Assembly: GCA_030737835.1 (NCBI GenBank)
Contig: CM060857.1
Location: forward strand, 10,991,030-11,055,029
Direction of reading: 5' to 3'
DNA: 64,000 nt
DNA from: Acorus gramineus
Taxonomy: Eukaryota > Streptophyta > Magnoliopsida > Acorales > Acoraceae
The translations under genes were made by a program, and so were the position numbers. The notes beneath the pieces were generated by a model. It saw only the letters and a program-made list of their open reading frames with translations. It searched no databases and had not been told where the DNA came from. Shown here piece by piece: positions 12,201-24,038 of the stretch (position 1 is its first letter; every line of letters begins with the position of its first letter).

Positions 12201-15020
12201 GCCTCCTCTACCATGATTTACGATTGTATGCTTTGGGCATTTTTCATGGTTTGAATAAAATCAAGGCTCATGCCTACCACTTCATTTCAAAAAATAAATA
12301 AACGATCAATTGAATGTTTGAAGAGCTTTATCTTGATAAAAGTAACCTACAACTATGGGATTGTGTTCTCTTCATCAAATGTTAGTTATTTCATATACTG
12401 ATGATTCTTTCAAGATGTACTCTTACTCGATCCCCATTTAATTGGTGGCTGTCAGTTTCGGTTTGTATTTCGAAAGCTTCAATTTTGATCATGGGATTTA
12501 TCAGCACATGTGGATTCTGTTGTTGATGCATATCATGAAGTACCTTTATTTGCGGAATAAGTTTTGGTGTTTTTGAATGAGGTTTTTCTACTGGATGATT
12601 GTTTTTCTTAAATGATTCTCTACTGTACATGTTAATTTTGAATTCTATGCTTTCATGAAATTTGATTGGATTCAACCAATTGATGCTTAATTTTCCTTTT
12701 TTATATCCTAATTGCTGATGTGCTTCATTTCATTTGTCGACAAATGAATTAAATGAAATTAGTGATCAGATGTTTTTTAGATTCTTTCTGTGTGTTTTTT
12801 TATAAGCATTCCTCACGTGAGCTTGCTTTTTGTTTTTTCTATTGTATATTATTATACTATTGCAGATAAATATCTGTCACGTGTGTCTCCGGAGCCCAGT
12901 TCTGTGCATGGGGATTTCAGTAAAACTTCTCATACCAAAGAAAATGGATTCGTTAGTGATTCAAACTCGTTATATTCAACATTCCCAAGGGATGACCCCA
13001 TGCTGATTGCAAGCACTTCAGAACAACCATGGTTTGCTGACCAGAGATTTGATGGATTTAAGAAGTCTGTGTCCTCTGTTGCCACCCTCAAGGAGCTGGT
13101 TAGATGCCTTGACATATAATTTCTTTCCCTTCATAGGATGTGACCTGGTATGGTATTCTGTGGCGCGCACTAAATTGTTGATTTATTTTGCAGTGCGCTA
13201 TGGAGGGACTGAATTTAAGGTTTACCGAGCAGCCTACTCTTTCAACAGATCCGGACCCAAAAGGAGAAATATTTGCGCAGGTTTGATAGTATGACAGATT
13301 CAAGATGTTTGCTAATGCTATCAATCATTATAAAACTGTTATCCTTTGGCTATATGCTGCACCATTTTATTTAATGGTTTCTGGATATGTTTTTTGGCCA
13401 ACAAGTTTTTCTGACATTATTATAAGAAAAAGACATGCTTTGCTGTTAAGTTCTGCTGAATCTTTGGGGTGAAATTTTTTAATGATGAAATTAAAATATT
13501 TGTAAGCTTTCTTTCAGAAAGATACTTCTTAGGTCCCCGTTTGGAACCAATTTTCAAAGATAGATTATGCTCTAGATTGATTAAAGCAATTCTGGAAAAA
13601 CTACTCTCAACTAGCTTTTTCATAAATGCTGTCTTGTTGACTTGTAACATACAAAAATCAAAAGCTGTAATCAAAAGCTGAAGTCTAAAAATACCAACCA
13701 AAAACAGTTTAAAAATTGATTCCAAACAGGGCCTTAATGTAAAGGTGACTTCGTTTCTCTCTTTGGTCTGATTGAAAATATACAGAACTATAGATCTGAT
13801 ATGAAGATCCTAGTTTTTAAAACCTTCTATCATCAAATATTTTTTATGAGAACCCTGATCTTCCTTCCTCTAATTCTAAACTTCCTTTTCTGGCTGTGGT
13901 CCTGGTTTCTTTACAGGTTGAAATAGGAGAACAGGTTTTCGGAAAAGGGATTGGGTCAACTTGGGATGAAGCTAAAGAGCAGGTATTGTTCTCATTGCAG
14001 TGTTTGATGTAGACCATATCTAATTGTCAAATTTTCATGTGAGGAAACTCTCATTTGCTACATTGTGTGCTAATACTATTACTGTTGCTACCTGCATCGA
14101 TTTGTTGCAAATGTTTGTCTCTGAATAGGAATCGGTACACTTAGTTCCGTTCTCCCCATGTTTTTATCGTATTTGATGTACACATTATAGTTCAGAAACT
14201 CACAGATTGATTTGAGGTGAGGATGGCCTAATTTGGTTTATTTGTACATGATCTGTGAGTTTCCAACTACATCTTAAAAAAATGACGGTTTACTGTATGA
14301 GATTGGCATTTCTGTTTGCTTGTCCAGACTGAAATTTGATATAAGGAAATCGATTCACCTAACGACTTTGCGGCTGGAGCAGTATATCTTATGTGAAAAT
14401 TCTCTCCCTTCTACAGGCTGCTGAAGAAGCCCTTGGGGGCATACAATCCATGCTTGGTCAGAAACGCAATGGTTCACCATGGTGAGCAGCATTATCCGTA
14501 TTTATATTCCATTCTCTCTTATGTGCTAAACTTCCATAATTGCATTAGATGTCATAGTTTATATGGCTACATGCCAGAGGTATATGATGAAGTTGTTGAC
14601 TTTGAAATTATGCTCCACCTAGTACAAATTATAAACCAGTAAGAGCCAGAAAATTATTTTTATCAGTCTCATATACAAGTATTAATGAAATAGTTTGGAC
14701 ACACGAGTATACTTCTTCGACAGCAAAGTAAAAATTGGTGGTTTTTCGCCTACCATTCAGTGTACATCTATTTGCATGCTATTTCCCTTGATTACCCATG
14801 GACAAATTCTGCTGTGCTCATTTTTTAGTATCTATATTTGTTCCTCTGTTATTGGCCCCACCCCCACCATCTTCCATTTGCCTGCAACCAATCAAACTTC
14901 TCTACCTGTTTCAGGTTACAAAATAATTCAAACAAGCGTTCTAAGCCGGAGTTCTCGAGAGTGTTGCAGAGAACGCCATCATCTGGTAGATATTACAGGA
15001 ATGGCCCACCTGTGCCTTGA
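3273..15020 (+). CDS. CPL1: RNA polymerase II CTD phosphatase-like 1 (CPL1/FRY2)
   Basis: Nuclear phosphatase of the FCP/SCP (HAD) family that removes phosphate from the Pol II C-terminal domain. In Arabidopsis it acts in stress-gene repression, mRNA processing and HYL1-dependent miRNA biogenesis. Exons: 3273-3536, 4865-5341, 6276-6486, 6761-6918, 7162-7232, 7379-7484, 7560-7643, 7798-8376, 8464-8527, 9481-9614, 9695-9748, 11088-11184, 12866-13098, 13194-13280, 13917-13982, 14417-14481, 14915-15020. They join in frame to 930 aa, against about 967 in Arabidopsis. The catalytic DLDET (DxDxT type) lies at residues 143-147, and the HAD/FCP domain runs to about residue 370 with VIDDR. A proline-rich linker follows. 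dsRNA-binding domain 1 is at about 682-746 and domain 2 at about 812-893. A basic KRSK near 903 resembles the C-terminal nuclear signal. CPL2 is the main alternative, but the second dsRBD and C-terminus favour CPL1. Confidence 0.95.
9789..10049. repeat. Short insertion flanked by 17-bp direct repeats in a CPL1 intron
   Basis: The sequence AAGGTCTAGAGTAGTCA occurs at 9789-9805 and again, identically, at 10033-10049, with 227 bp between. This is the size of a target-site duplication made by a non-LTR retroelement. The insert has no poly(A), no clear Pol III boxes and no coding signal, so its class is unknown. It lies in the 1.3-kb intron between the exons ending at 9748 and starting at 11088. 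Confidence 0.4.
13532..13733. mobile_element. PIF/Harbinger (Tourist-like) MITE in a CPL1 intron
   Basis: The 202-bp element has ends GGTCCCCGTTTGGAACCAAT and, reverse-complemented, GGCCCTGTTTGGAATCAAT. Perfect TTA duplications flank it at 13529-13531 and 13734-13736. It sits in the intron between the exons ending at 13280 and starting at 13917. It is non-autonomous and lacks coding capacity. Confidence 0.75.
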
Positions 15021-15540
15021 CATGAAAATATGTCTTCTATTCAGTTTAAGCAGTGTGCCAATGCTCAACGCAGTTTGACCACCTTCACATGACTTATACG
15101 TTCCATCCTCTGCGCGTGAGTCCATAGGATGCTTCATTGAAGGATCATCACTTTGTCCTTGATACATGGTCAAACAACAGAGTGAAGCATTCTCTATTTC
15201 GAAATGGGAATTATAAAATGGCATTGAGCAAGAGGTCGAATTTCATCGATACCAACTTGGGGCATTGGTTGTACATAATAACTTCAACACTGTGGTCACC
15301 AAATTGTAGCTGTGGTCAGTGATGTGTGTAACCATGGATGATGAAGATTTGCAGTGCCTCTGGCAGAGAGATCTTGCAATTTGGATGGATCAGTGGTGAC
15401 TATGAGCAAGGGGGCTTTGATTTTCTGATTCCACATGCTTTGGGAAGAAATGAACGTAGTGAGTGCTGGATGGTTTTGGCTTTTGATGGATATATTCAAT
15501 GTTGAATTAGATCTAGCATTTAGTTGTATTTTTTTGTTCA
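15021..15540 (+). other. Probable CPL1 3' UTR and downstream flank
   Basis: This is non-coding sequence directly after the CPL1 stop codon, less AT-rich than the following spacer. No canonical AATAAA was seen close to the stop, so the cleavage site is not assigned. Confidence 0.4.
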
Positions 15541-15857
15541 TTGTTAACAACCTTTTTTTTTTCTTGTGTGCCTGTGTCTTATAGATTTTCTTCTAACCTC
15601 GGCTCTCCACTGCCCATTTTGCATGGTGGCAGGGAAAGTAATAGCAAAGTTGAGTGTTCTGTTTTTTTTTTTTTGGCTATTTCTCCTCCATTTTTTTATT
15701 GTGGTTTTGAGCACAGATGTGATTAGAACAGTAACCAGAGGGGAAAAAATCATGTCCAACTATTCAATGCATTTTTTTTTTGATAATGTACTTGATGAAT
15801 GGTGATTGATCCAGGGCTCACTATTTTTGGTTTGTTTTTCTTCAATATCATTCTTGA

Positions 15858-16778
15858 CCCTGTTTGGAAACAACTTATGCTCTATATTGATTTTGATTTT
15901 GAAAAAAAAAATCATTTTTATCCCTTTTTTTTTTTTATCATAAAAGTTGTTTTGCTGATCTTTTAAAACATAATAAATCAAAGTTTTAAATGAAAAATTG
16001 AAGTTTAAAAGTACTTGTTTGGAAAAAAAAATTTGTTTAAAAACTGATTTTTTGGCCCGTTTGGAAGTAAGCCTGTCAATCCGAAAAAATCCGATCTAAA
16101 TCCGTATCCGTATTCGAAAAATCAGAAATGTCTGATATTTGAAGATTTGGAGTGTGGATATGGATATTAGTCTATCCGATATAAAAAATATTCGTATTCG
16201 ACATATATTATAAATATATATATATTTGAATTATATATTAGCTATATTGTTATCTTGTATGAGTAAACACAAGGATAATATATTATAATACTATTAAATT
16301 TTTAATATATAATATTTAAAAATGAGAATAAGTTTTAAAAATCTCAATTTTAATTTTAACATCTCTTTAAAATATCACTTGATTATCTAAATTAATGTTA
16401 ATATTTAAACATATTAATTAGCCAAAAAATATCCGTATCTGATCCGTATCCGAAGGGATCCGAATCCGAAAATTAATATCCGTATCCGAATCTGAAAGTT
16501 AGGATATGGATATTAGCATATCCGATCCGTATCCGTCCGATTGACAGCCTTATTTGAAAGCACTTAAAAAGGGTGATTCTGTTTTTAATTAAGCAGAAAG
16601 TTAAAAATTGTTGTCAAACGCATTTTAAAATGTTGGCTTAATTAAAAAATTATCTTCAACTTTTAACGCAAAAATATTGATTTTTAAAAAGTAAAAAAAA
16701 ATACGCTTTTTAAAAATTAAGTCTATTTAAATCACTTTATTCAAAATCTTATTTTTAATGCCTGTTTTCAAACGGACC
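15858..16778. mobile_element. Tourist-like MITE split by a second MITE
   Basis: The left end CCCTGTTTGGAAACAAC and the right end, reverse-complemented GGTCCGTTTGAAAACAGG, form terminal inverted repeats. The flanking trinucleotides are TGA and TAA, a weak match to the TNA target of PIF/Harbinger elements. Without the inner insertion at 16068-16552 and its duplicated target, the element would be about 430 bp. Its interior is poly(A)/poly(T)-rich and non-coding. Confidence 0.5.
16068..16552. mobile_element. hAT-type MITE with 8-bp target duplication
   Basis: The 485-bp element begins TAAGCCTGTCAATCCGA and ends with the inverted form of TAAGGCTGTCAATCGGA. The flanks TTTGGAAG (16060-16067) and TTTGAAAG (16553-16560) match at 7 of 8 positions, as expected for a hAT element. 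The interior repeats CCGTATCCG-like motifs near both ends (subterminal repeats) around an AT-rich core. It is inserted into the older MITE at 15858-16778. Confidence 0.75.
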
Positions 16779-17039
16779 TAATTAAAAACAGAATATGTTT
16801 GATGATTAGCATGGAACATGGTGCCATTGTTGTTCCGATGGTTAAGCTTATTTTGATAAGAGAAAAAGAATTGAGATAAAAGATATGTGATGGGATAAAG
16901 AATTAAAAATATTTATCCTATTTGTTATGAGAAACACAGGATGAAGAATTTCTCTGATTTTAAATTAAAGTAAATATAAATATTCGTGTACTCTCCATAA
17001 ATGGTAAAACAATTATCTCATTTTTTATCCTGAGATTGT

Positions 17040-17416
17040 GAATGAACATTAATAATCACATTTAATTCAAAATTAAAATCTGTACTTATGTCACTGTTCC
17101 ATTTAACGGTTCAAATTATTTCTTCTAAAAATCTTTTAAAACGGACTAATCACAAATTGCCGTACCCGCTTAAGAACCATGTTTACCTGGGCAGTCACCA
17201 ACGCATCAATCGAACCACCCAAAATAAAAGTCACATCCGATCAACGGCCACTGATGATCCAGCGAAACATATCTGTCATGACGCCTTTGACCCCTCACCG
17301 TCCACTTTTCAATTCCTCCTGAAAATGGAGGGCATTCTCGTCAATTCCGAACCCAACCGAGATTCAGATCGCCATTAGAGAGAGAGAGAGAGAGAGAGAG
17401 AGAGGCAGAGAAGAAG
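17040..17416 (+). promoter_or_regulatory. Clathrin light chain promoter and 5' leader with GA repeat
   Basis: A run of about 15 GA dinucleotides (17372-17402) ends about 14 bp before the ATG. GA/CT repeats next to start codons are common in plant leaders. No TATA box was identified with confidence. Confidence 0.45.
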
Positions 17417-20400
17417 ATGTCGTCGCCATTCGAAGCTTACGAAGGCGAAGACGTCGTCGACGTGGAGGACGCGAGGGGGTCGTCGACCCGCCCCTTCGAC
17501 GACGACGGCTACATGGGCTACGACCCGCGCCTCCCCTCCCAGCGATTCGACCCCTCCTCCTTCCCTTCCTTCGCGTCCGGACCCGATGAGTACGACGAGC
17601 CCCCCAAGTCCGTCGTCGACGACGGCGCCATCGCCTTCGAGGAGGGGGAGGAGGAGGAGGACCACCGTCCGATCGACGTCGGAGGGTCCCCCACGCCTCC
17701 TTTTTATGAGGACCACCACGAAGTCCCCGTCCAAGTCTCCGACAGCGCCCCCGACTCCCCCGCGATCTTCGGAAGTGGCGGCGGAGGTGGTCACGCTGCG
17801 GGGGTGTTCTCGTCTCCCCCCCCGTTCTTGATGCCGGAGTCTAATGGGAATGGAGGGTACGGAGGGGACGTGGATTTCGCCTCGGACGGACCGATCTTGC
17901 CTCCCCCTGCGGAGATGGAGCCCGAGGAGGGGTTCATCCTCCGCGAGTGGCGCCGGTGAGGATCTCCCCCTCCCCCCTGTTATTCTCTTTATCTAAAACT
18001 TTGTTTGGTTTGTGGGGGGAGTTGGATCTGGGGTTTTTTTTTGTCAATCGTGATCGAAGTTGGATTTTTTACTGCATTTTGAGAGGTTTTGGATTCATTC
18101 ATTGATGGGTAGTTTCTGAATTTGTTTTTGAAAGTATATCGGGGCAAACTTGAGCCCCCTGAACTGAAGGAGATGAGGGATCTCTAAGTATAATTTAAGA
18201 AAATATAAAAGAAAAAAAGAAAAAGAATATGAGGAAAACCCCTCCATAACTTGGTATGAACTCCTGCACGAATCTATCCGAACCATGCATTATTTGTTGA
18301 GATGGTCGCTCAAATATTCTGCATGTAGATTTTTTTGTATTGGAAGATGCATTTGTTGCGCACCTATCAAATACCCCAACCCACTGCGTGAGGTACTAAC
18401 CAATGGAACTTTGGAAGGTTGCTACAATCGCTTTGTTTGCACGGTCCCTTATGGAAGCATCTCCCCATGCCTTTGATGTCTCTGAATGAACAATTAGACC
18501 CTAAGGCCACACCAGCCTCTTCCCAAATTTGAACACTAAATGGACAACAAAAAAGAGGTGATCCCTTGTTTCTTCCTCCCTCCCGCAAATCTCGCATGTG
18601 CTGCTTCTGTATTGTGCCCGTTCAAACGATTTAATTTTATTGAGGATCTTGTCAAGGGTTAGGAGCCACATAAAAAAAATAGATCTTTAAAGGTGCAAGT
18701 GCTTCCCAAATAAGGCACTTATTCAGTTATTCCAAATAGTTGGAAATCTTCCGGTTGAAGGTCTTAATGGAGAAATCAAAACGTGGAACCAACTTCCTAC
18801 CAATTGTGCCCTCGTATTCCAAGTTTAGTTCCATCTCTTGAACTGTCGCTGGTAGAGAGGATATTCCAACAGTTCAACATCAAATAAAGATCCCTATGAA
18901 GATAGGGAGACCAAATGATGAGTTTATCTCCACAAGTGAAAGAATCGCAAATAAGATTGTTCACATGCAAAGCAACCTTAAAAAGATTTGTGCAGTTTCT
19001 GAATTGTTCCTGCATTTTCTGTTAGTATTCCGTATGAGATTTGGAACTTGATTTTTAGATGGCTTATTGGTTGTTTTGCCTTTTTCTGGAATGGATGAGC
19101 TTATCGGTTCTAGTGAATAACTTCTGAAGAAAGATTAGAAGTCTATGTTGTAACTAAAGGTGCCTGATTTATGAATAGTGCATTTATGGTCATACATTCG
19201 TAATTGATGGATACTTTTCTCCTAGATTTCCATTGCAAATGTAGAAATGAGAGGTGGTGCACCAGTTGTAGCAATAGCCTCATCTTCCTAAATTGGTATA
19301 GTGACCTTGGCTATGTTGAAAGTATCTGAGGATGCTTGATTGGGTTCTCAACTCACATGTGCTTTATGCAGAGGATCAGCCTTTAAGCTTTCATCTGGTT
19401 CTTCATTTAGGATGGATACAAGACCACTGATGTTGTTGTAATCTTGGCTCTTGCTTTCACTTCAAGCCTTTGAATGGATCTCCAATCTTCCTTTTGTAGA
19501 GATATTGCAGTTTTACTTTGCTTTTAAGAATTATTTTTAACAATATCAATTTGTAGAACTTCCCCCATTAAAGTCCATATTTCCTGTGCTGCTTGGTGCA
19601 GACTATTTATTTGAATGGGACAGTTAGATAGCAAGTCTGTGCCATATTTTTGCGTCACTTAGTAACTTAGTGCCTGAATCTAGAGGATATGGGATTCTAT
19701 TGACAAGAAGCATTGAAAAGCTCCATGGTCCCTTTCCATGACTTTATTTCTCATGTAAGTTTAGGGATTTATAAGCAATCATTTACTAGGTAAATGATTG
19801 CATTTTCCAGATGTGTAAATGATTAGTTGCTTCATGTGAGTATCAATTATTGGTATACAATCAACTTTCTCTGCTTGGAAGATGCTTGCATGATGATAAT
19901 TAATGTGGGCACTAGGTTTGCAGATTCACATGAGCCTCCACATACAAGAGGATTAACGTTGACATTTTGGCTAGGGTTTCATTATGTTGGCAGACTCTGA
20001 GTTCCATGTGTTCTCAACTTCTCATAATGACACATAAACTAGCTTACGTGTTACTATTCCTGTTGGCCTTAGTCCATTTTTATTATATTCTTTTTGTTTT
20101 ATCACACCTCACAAAAATGCCCTCTGATTATTCATTATGGGTATTTGTTTTTGTACTCAGTTGTTTCTTGATTCAAGGATAATATTATTTCTGAGAAGCT
20201 CATTTGATATTTAGCATAATGTACTTCAGATTTTGGTCTGTTTGTATCTTTTTTTCAAGAAACGATAGGCATCCTAACTCAATTTCATCAAAATGAAGAG
20301 GATGCCCAAATAATAAAAACAAGACTGGAAGAGCCCTAGGTCCCTAGCCATAAGGACTATCGAGGGTTAGGAATTAGGACATGGTAGAAGAGATATCTAT

Positions 20401-21902
20401 GGCACCCCACCCCCAACTGAACACATAACCACCACTCTACTCCTTGATCACCCCCACCACCCAAAAAATAAAATAAAATAAAATAATAATAAAAAAAACA
20501 CACACGAATTGCCCCCACGCAAAACCTCCCCCATTCTTGATTAATCTAATCACGGGCTCCCAAATATTTCCACATTACACACCAGCCATTGAAGATGACT
20601 TCATTGCGTGTTAACCAAATGGCCCACAACACAGCTGGCAAGGAAGACTGGGATATTTTCACTTTTGTGCTTTTACAACCCACCAACCAAATGGCCCACA
20701 ACCCACCAACCAAAACTCCTACAGGGTGGCGGGAACTTTGTCACCATCCAATCCTGAATCTGTTGAATCACTAGACATGTAATAAAAGGCTCACCCCACA
20801 ACAGTATCTTCCTCTAATCCTTGATAGAGAAAGAAATAGATGACCAAGTGTTTGTTGAATTTATTCATATAATTTTAAAAAACTTCATGTGTCCTAATGG
20901 TGAACTAACAATCTTCTAAAAAAATGGTGAGCAAACAATGATTCCTTTGCAAATGGTTAATATGTTGTCATTCTTCAACTGTTTGTTAATGCTCGTAGTT
21001 TCAGGTTCTAAAAAATTCTTTATACTGCATATGAACTACCAGTCATTGCCTTGAAAATGTTGCCATACTTGGTTTCAGACTTTCAGGGGAATGCCACTGA
21101 AGAATGTAGGGGCCTGCAATCTTGTTTCATGGAAATATTGTTATATTTGTTCTCTTTAAATTTTTATTACTGCCTTCCTTACTGCTAGACAAAATGGAAC
21201 ACCGGTTATCTATTTATGCAGCCAAAATGCTATCCTTCTTGAGGAAAAGGAGAGAAAGGAGAAGGAGCTGAGGAATCAAATCATCGAAGAAGCTGAGGAA
21301 TACAAACGCTCTTTCTATGAGAAGAGGAAAACCAACTGTGAGACAAACAAGGTCCACAATAGAGAAAGAGAGAAGGTATATAATCTCATAATCAAACTGT
21401 AAGCCTCTTTTAGTTTTTGCAATTCAAATGTTTTGCAACTTCTAAACTCTTCCTGTGTCCACACCAGCTCTATCTGGCCAACCAAGAGAAGTTCCACAAG
21501 AACGCGGACAAGCAGTATTGGAAAGCGATTGCGGAGCTCGTCCCACATGAACTTCCAAGCTTCGAGAAGAGGAGAGGCAAGAAGGAACAGGAGAAGAAGC
21601 CTTCCATCGTCGTCATTCAAGGCCCGAAGCCTGGAAAGCCAACTGACCTCTCAAGGATGCGTCAGATACTTGTGAAACTGAAGCACACCCCTCCTCCTCA
21701 CATGCAGCCACCTCCCCCACCTCCACCCGCTGCCAAAGATGACGCAAAACAGGGTACTAAAGATGGTGCATCCACTGCTAAGGACGGTGCAAAAGATGGT
21801 ACGCCAACCAAAGAAGTCGCCAATGGCCCTGCCACGCCTTCCAAGAAAGAGGCTCCTGCTACACAGGTGGCCGATGGTGAGCCTCTGGCTGCTACAAACT
21901 GA
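17417..21902 (+). CDS. CLC: Clathrin light chain
   Basis: Light-chain subunit of the clathrin coat. It binds the heavy chain hub and regulates triskelion assembly in endocytosis and trans-Golgi traffic. Exons: 17417-17955, 21222-21375, 21468-21902. They join in frame to 375 aa, slightly longer than Arabidopsis CLC1. The N-terminal 180 residues are acidic, glycine- and proline-rich, and include the plant CLC hallmark [18 protein letters not shown]. The middle exon and the start of the last (about 180-265) form the charged coiled coil that binds heavy chain, with [14 protein letters not shown] and later the [14 protein letters not shown] motif. The C-terminus is a proline run followed by Lys/Ala/Thr-rich low-complexity sequence. 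The first intron is 3.3 kb and holds two antisense LINE relics. GC content is high in exon 1. Confidence 0.95.
18300..19015 (-). mobile_element. LINE 3' ORF fragment (RVT zinc-binding region), broken
   Basis: The minus-strand translation shows the zf-RVT region found at the C-terminus of plant LINE ORF2: a [16 protein letters not shown]-like segment, then [10 protein letters not shown], and further on a W-I-x-x-V-R-N-K-C-I-F motif near 18330-18370. The fragment has frameshifts and stops and lacks the reverse transcriptase core, so it is a dead 5'-truncated or fragmentary copy. It lies antisense within the first intron of the clathrin light chain gene. Confidence 0.65.
20255..20770 (-). mobile_element. 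Second LINE 3' end relic, antisense
   Basis: Minus-strand translation at about 20590-20645 reads [15 protein letters not shown], the conserved tail of plant LINE ORF2 after the RVT zinc-binding motif. The sequence down to about 20255 looks like a 3' UTR with a short T-run on the plus strand, a degraded poly(A) tail in antisense. This tail motif lies at higher coordinates than the one at 18.3 kb on the same strand, so the two relics come from separate insertions. Confidence 0.55.
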
Positions 21903-22430
21903 ATCTTTGTTGATTGGATGTCATTCATCAGTCACCACACTATACCTTTTGATGAATAAGGACCGAAGTTAGCTCTGTTGTTTTTTCCCCTTTTGGGATT
22001 TGGAGCTGATCTTGTCATCTGATATATTCTTTTGGAAGTGCTGTTTCTTCTTTTGATGATGATTGTTTTTCATGGTGATGATGTTTTTTGTGTATGGTAA
22101 GATGTCCTAATGTAATTTCACAGACCTATTTTTGTTATTGAATCTGCAGAAGCTTGGGAATTTGTGGTTTAACAGATGATGCATATTGATCCATTGTTTC
22201 CCCTAAATCATGACAGATTCACAACCCATGCACTCTTTATTAGATTTCATTGAACCTGTACAGACTCAATCTACCAAGGAATCCAATGAAATCCTTTTTA
22301 TCTGTTGCCAAATTTAGGTCTATGTAGGCGAAAAAGGTTGTATTTCTATTGATCCCTGTTCAACAAAAAAAAAAAATGATAATATTCCCCAATTAAACAA
22401 GTAAAATCACTATGATAAATTCATAACTCC
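21903..22430 (+). other. Clathrin light chain 3' UTR and flank
   Basis: T/G-rich non-coding sequence follows the stop codon. AATAAG near 21954 could act as a weak polyadenylation signal. No other feature was found. Confidence 0.4.
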
Positions 22431-22434
22431 AAGC

Positions 22435-22880
22435 CCCCGTTTGAAACAGGAATAAGCCCCCGGATAACCTAGTATTGACTAGAATAAGAGTTTTAACCCG
22501 TTTGTTTGTCTGGTATATCCTGGAATATCTTATGCATAATAAACTGGTATAAAGTGGTATATGGATTTTAACCAACTCCTGTAATTAAAGTTATCCTAGG
22601 TTATTCCACCCAAAGAATATGTGAGCCAATTGTCAAATCAACTGTCATCACCTCTTATAAATCATCTGTCAAATCAACAATTATTATTTTTTCACATCTT
22701 ATAAATCTTTATCCATACTTTATTCACATTTTACCTAAACAACAAAACATTTATTCTTACGTTTACTAACGAGAATAATTCAAAACACAACTAAACACAA
22801 AATCACTTTATCCTTATTTATACTCGCTTATGCCGGAATAGATGTATACCCAAGAATAAATCATATTCTCATTTCAAAGG
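22435..22880. repeat. MITE of the same family as the 1.47-2.19 kb repeat
   Basis: The copy begins with CCCCGTTTGAAACAGGAATA and runs to about 22880. Long segments match the element at 1731-2180, for example the block around 22690-22750 and the terminal TATACCCAAGAATAAATCAT. Its right inverted repeat is diverged. It is non-coding and its class is uncertain (PIF- or hAT-like). Confidence 0.55.
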
Positions 22881-23900
22881 CATTGAAGCAAGCACAAGTT
22901 ATGTCGCTATGTTAACCAAAAGAAGAGGTAAAATAACTTTTGAAAACAAAGCCTATTTTTATTGTATACATGAAAAAAATTTATAACTAAAAGCCGTTTT
23001 TGGCTTTTGTCAAAAGCACAAGGTTTGGAAATTTGATCAAATATAATTGTTATATAAAATTAGAATTTCAAAAAATTGCTCATACTTGTTTCCAAATACT
23101 GTTTAAAGCATGTTTAGATCTGCAACTGCGACGCCTATTACACACTTTTTGAAAAATCAAGGGGTTCAAACCCCAGAGTGGAAAAACTTAAGTTTCGGTC
23201 ATATTTAAAAAATGAAAACGCATGTATATTAGTGTGGTTTAGTGTAACCAAACAAGACTTTTAAGCATCGTTTGAAGATGGATTTGAACACTACGAAGCT
23301 GATTTATTCAGGTGTTTATATGCGTTTTGAGGAATATTTCAGTTCTTATTAGAGACTCAATCGAATATCATTTGTTAACAAAAAGTATTGAATATTTCAC
23401 CTTCAGTCCAATAAACACTGAATATCCGACCAACCAAACGCCGCTTACATTTTCTAAAAAACGTGTGTTTTGTTTTTAAAAGTTAATTTTGTTAATTATT
23501 TTTTTATAAAATATTGTCTACATCTTTTAATTAAATTATAATTTAATTTAAACTAAAAAGGTGTAAATTTATAAATTTAAAAAACTCAACTTTATCCAAA
23601 CTCAAAAAAACACATGCATTTTTTCAAGATTGTTCTTTTAGAAGAATCCAAATGGGTCAAATGAGAAGGCATTAAAATTGCTTCGTTGTTTTGTTCTTCC
23701 TCGTAAAAATAAAATCACTGTTCACGATCGACATCGATCGATTTCTAAAAACCGGGACTTCGTGGATCCTCCGGTCCTTGTTTTGCGTACTTTGTGTCTT
23801 TTGTCTTTTTTTTTTTTTTTTTGGTTCCTCCAAAACGAACCCCCAAATCGAACCATTCATTCAAAAATCTAATCAAAAGAAGAATAAAAATCTCATATTC
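22881..23900. other. AT-rich intergenic spacer upstream of MED16
   Basis: No coding exon was recognised. A segment near 23265-23445 carries CGTTTGAAGATGG at one side and CCAACCAAACGCCGC at the other and might be a decayed MITE, but no target duplication was seen. The sequence after about 23690 probably belongs to the MED16 promoter and includes a T-run at 23808-23822. Confidence 0.4.
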
Positions 23901-24000
23901 TCCACCAATCCCAGCCGACCAACCAACCAATTGAAGCCCCACCACCTTCAACACTGTTTCCTCTGTCTCTGTCTCTCGCGATCGCGACTTTTTCCCACCA

Positions 24001-24038
24001 ATGCCCCACTATATATGACCAAACCCCACCACCAATGA
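24001..24038 (+). promoter_or_regulatory. Candidate upstream ORFs abutting the MED16 start
   Basis: Two tiny reading frames precede the main ATG at 24035: MPHYI (24001-24018) and MTKPHHQ (24015-24038). The stop TGA of the second overlaps the main start as ATGA. TATATA at about 24010-24016 could alternatively be a TATA box, in which case these ORFs would not be transcribed. Confidence 0.35.

Noticed and set aside
17375-17794. Minus-strand open frame of 139 codons opposite clathrin light chain exon 1
   Set aside because: It is the antisense shadow of a GC-rich coding exon; the plus-strand product matches clathrin light chain fully.
23150-23185. GGGGTTCAAACCCC, like a tRNA T-arm or box B
   Set aside because: No box A lies at the right distance and no cloverleaf is possible around it.
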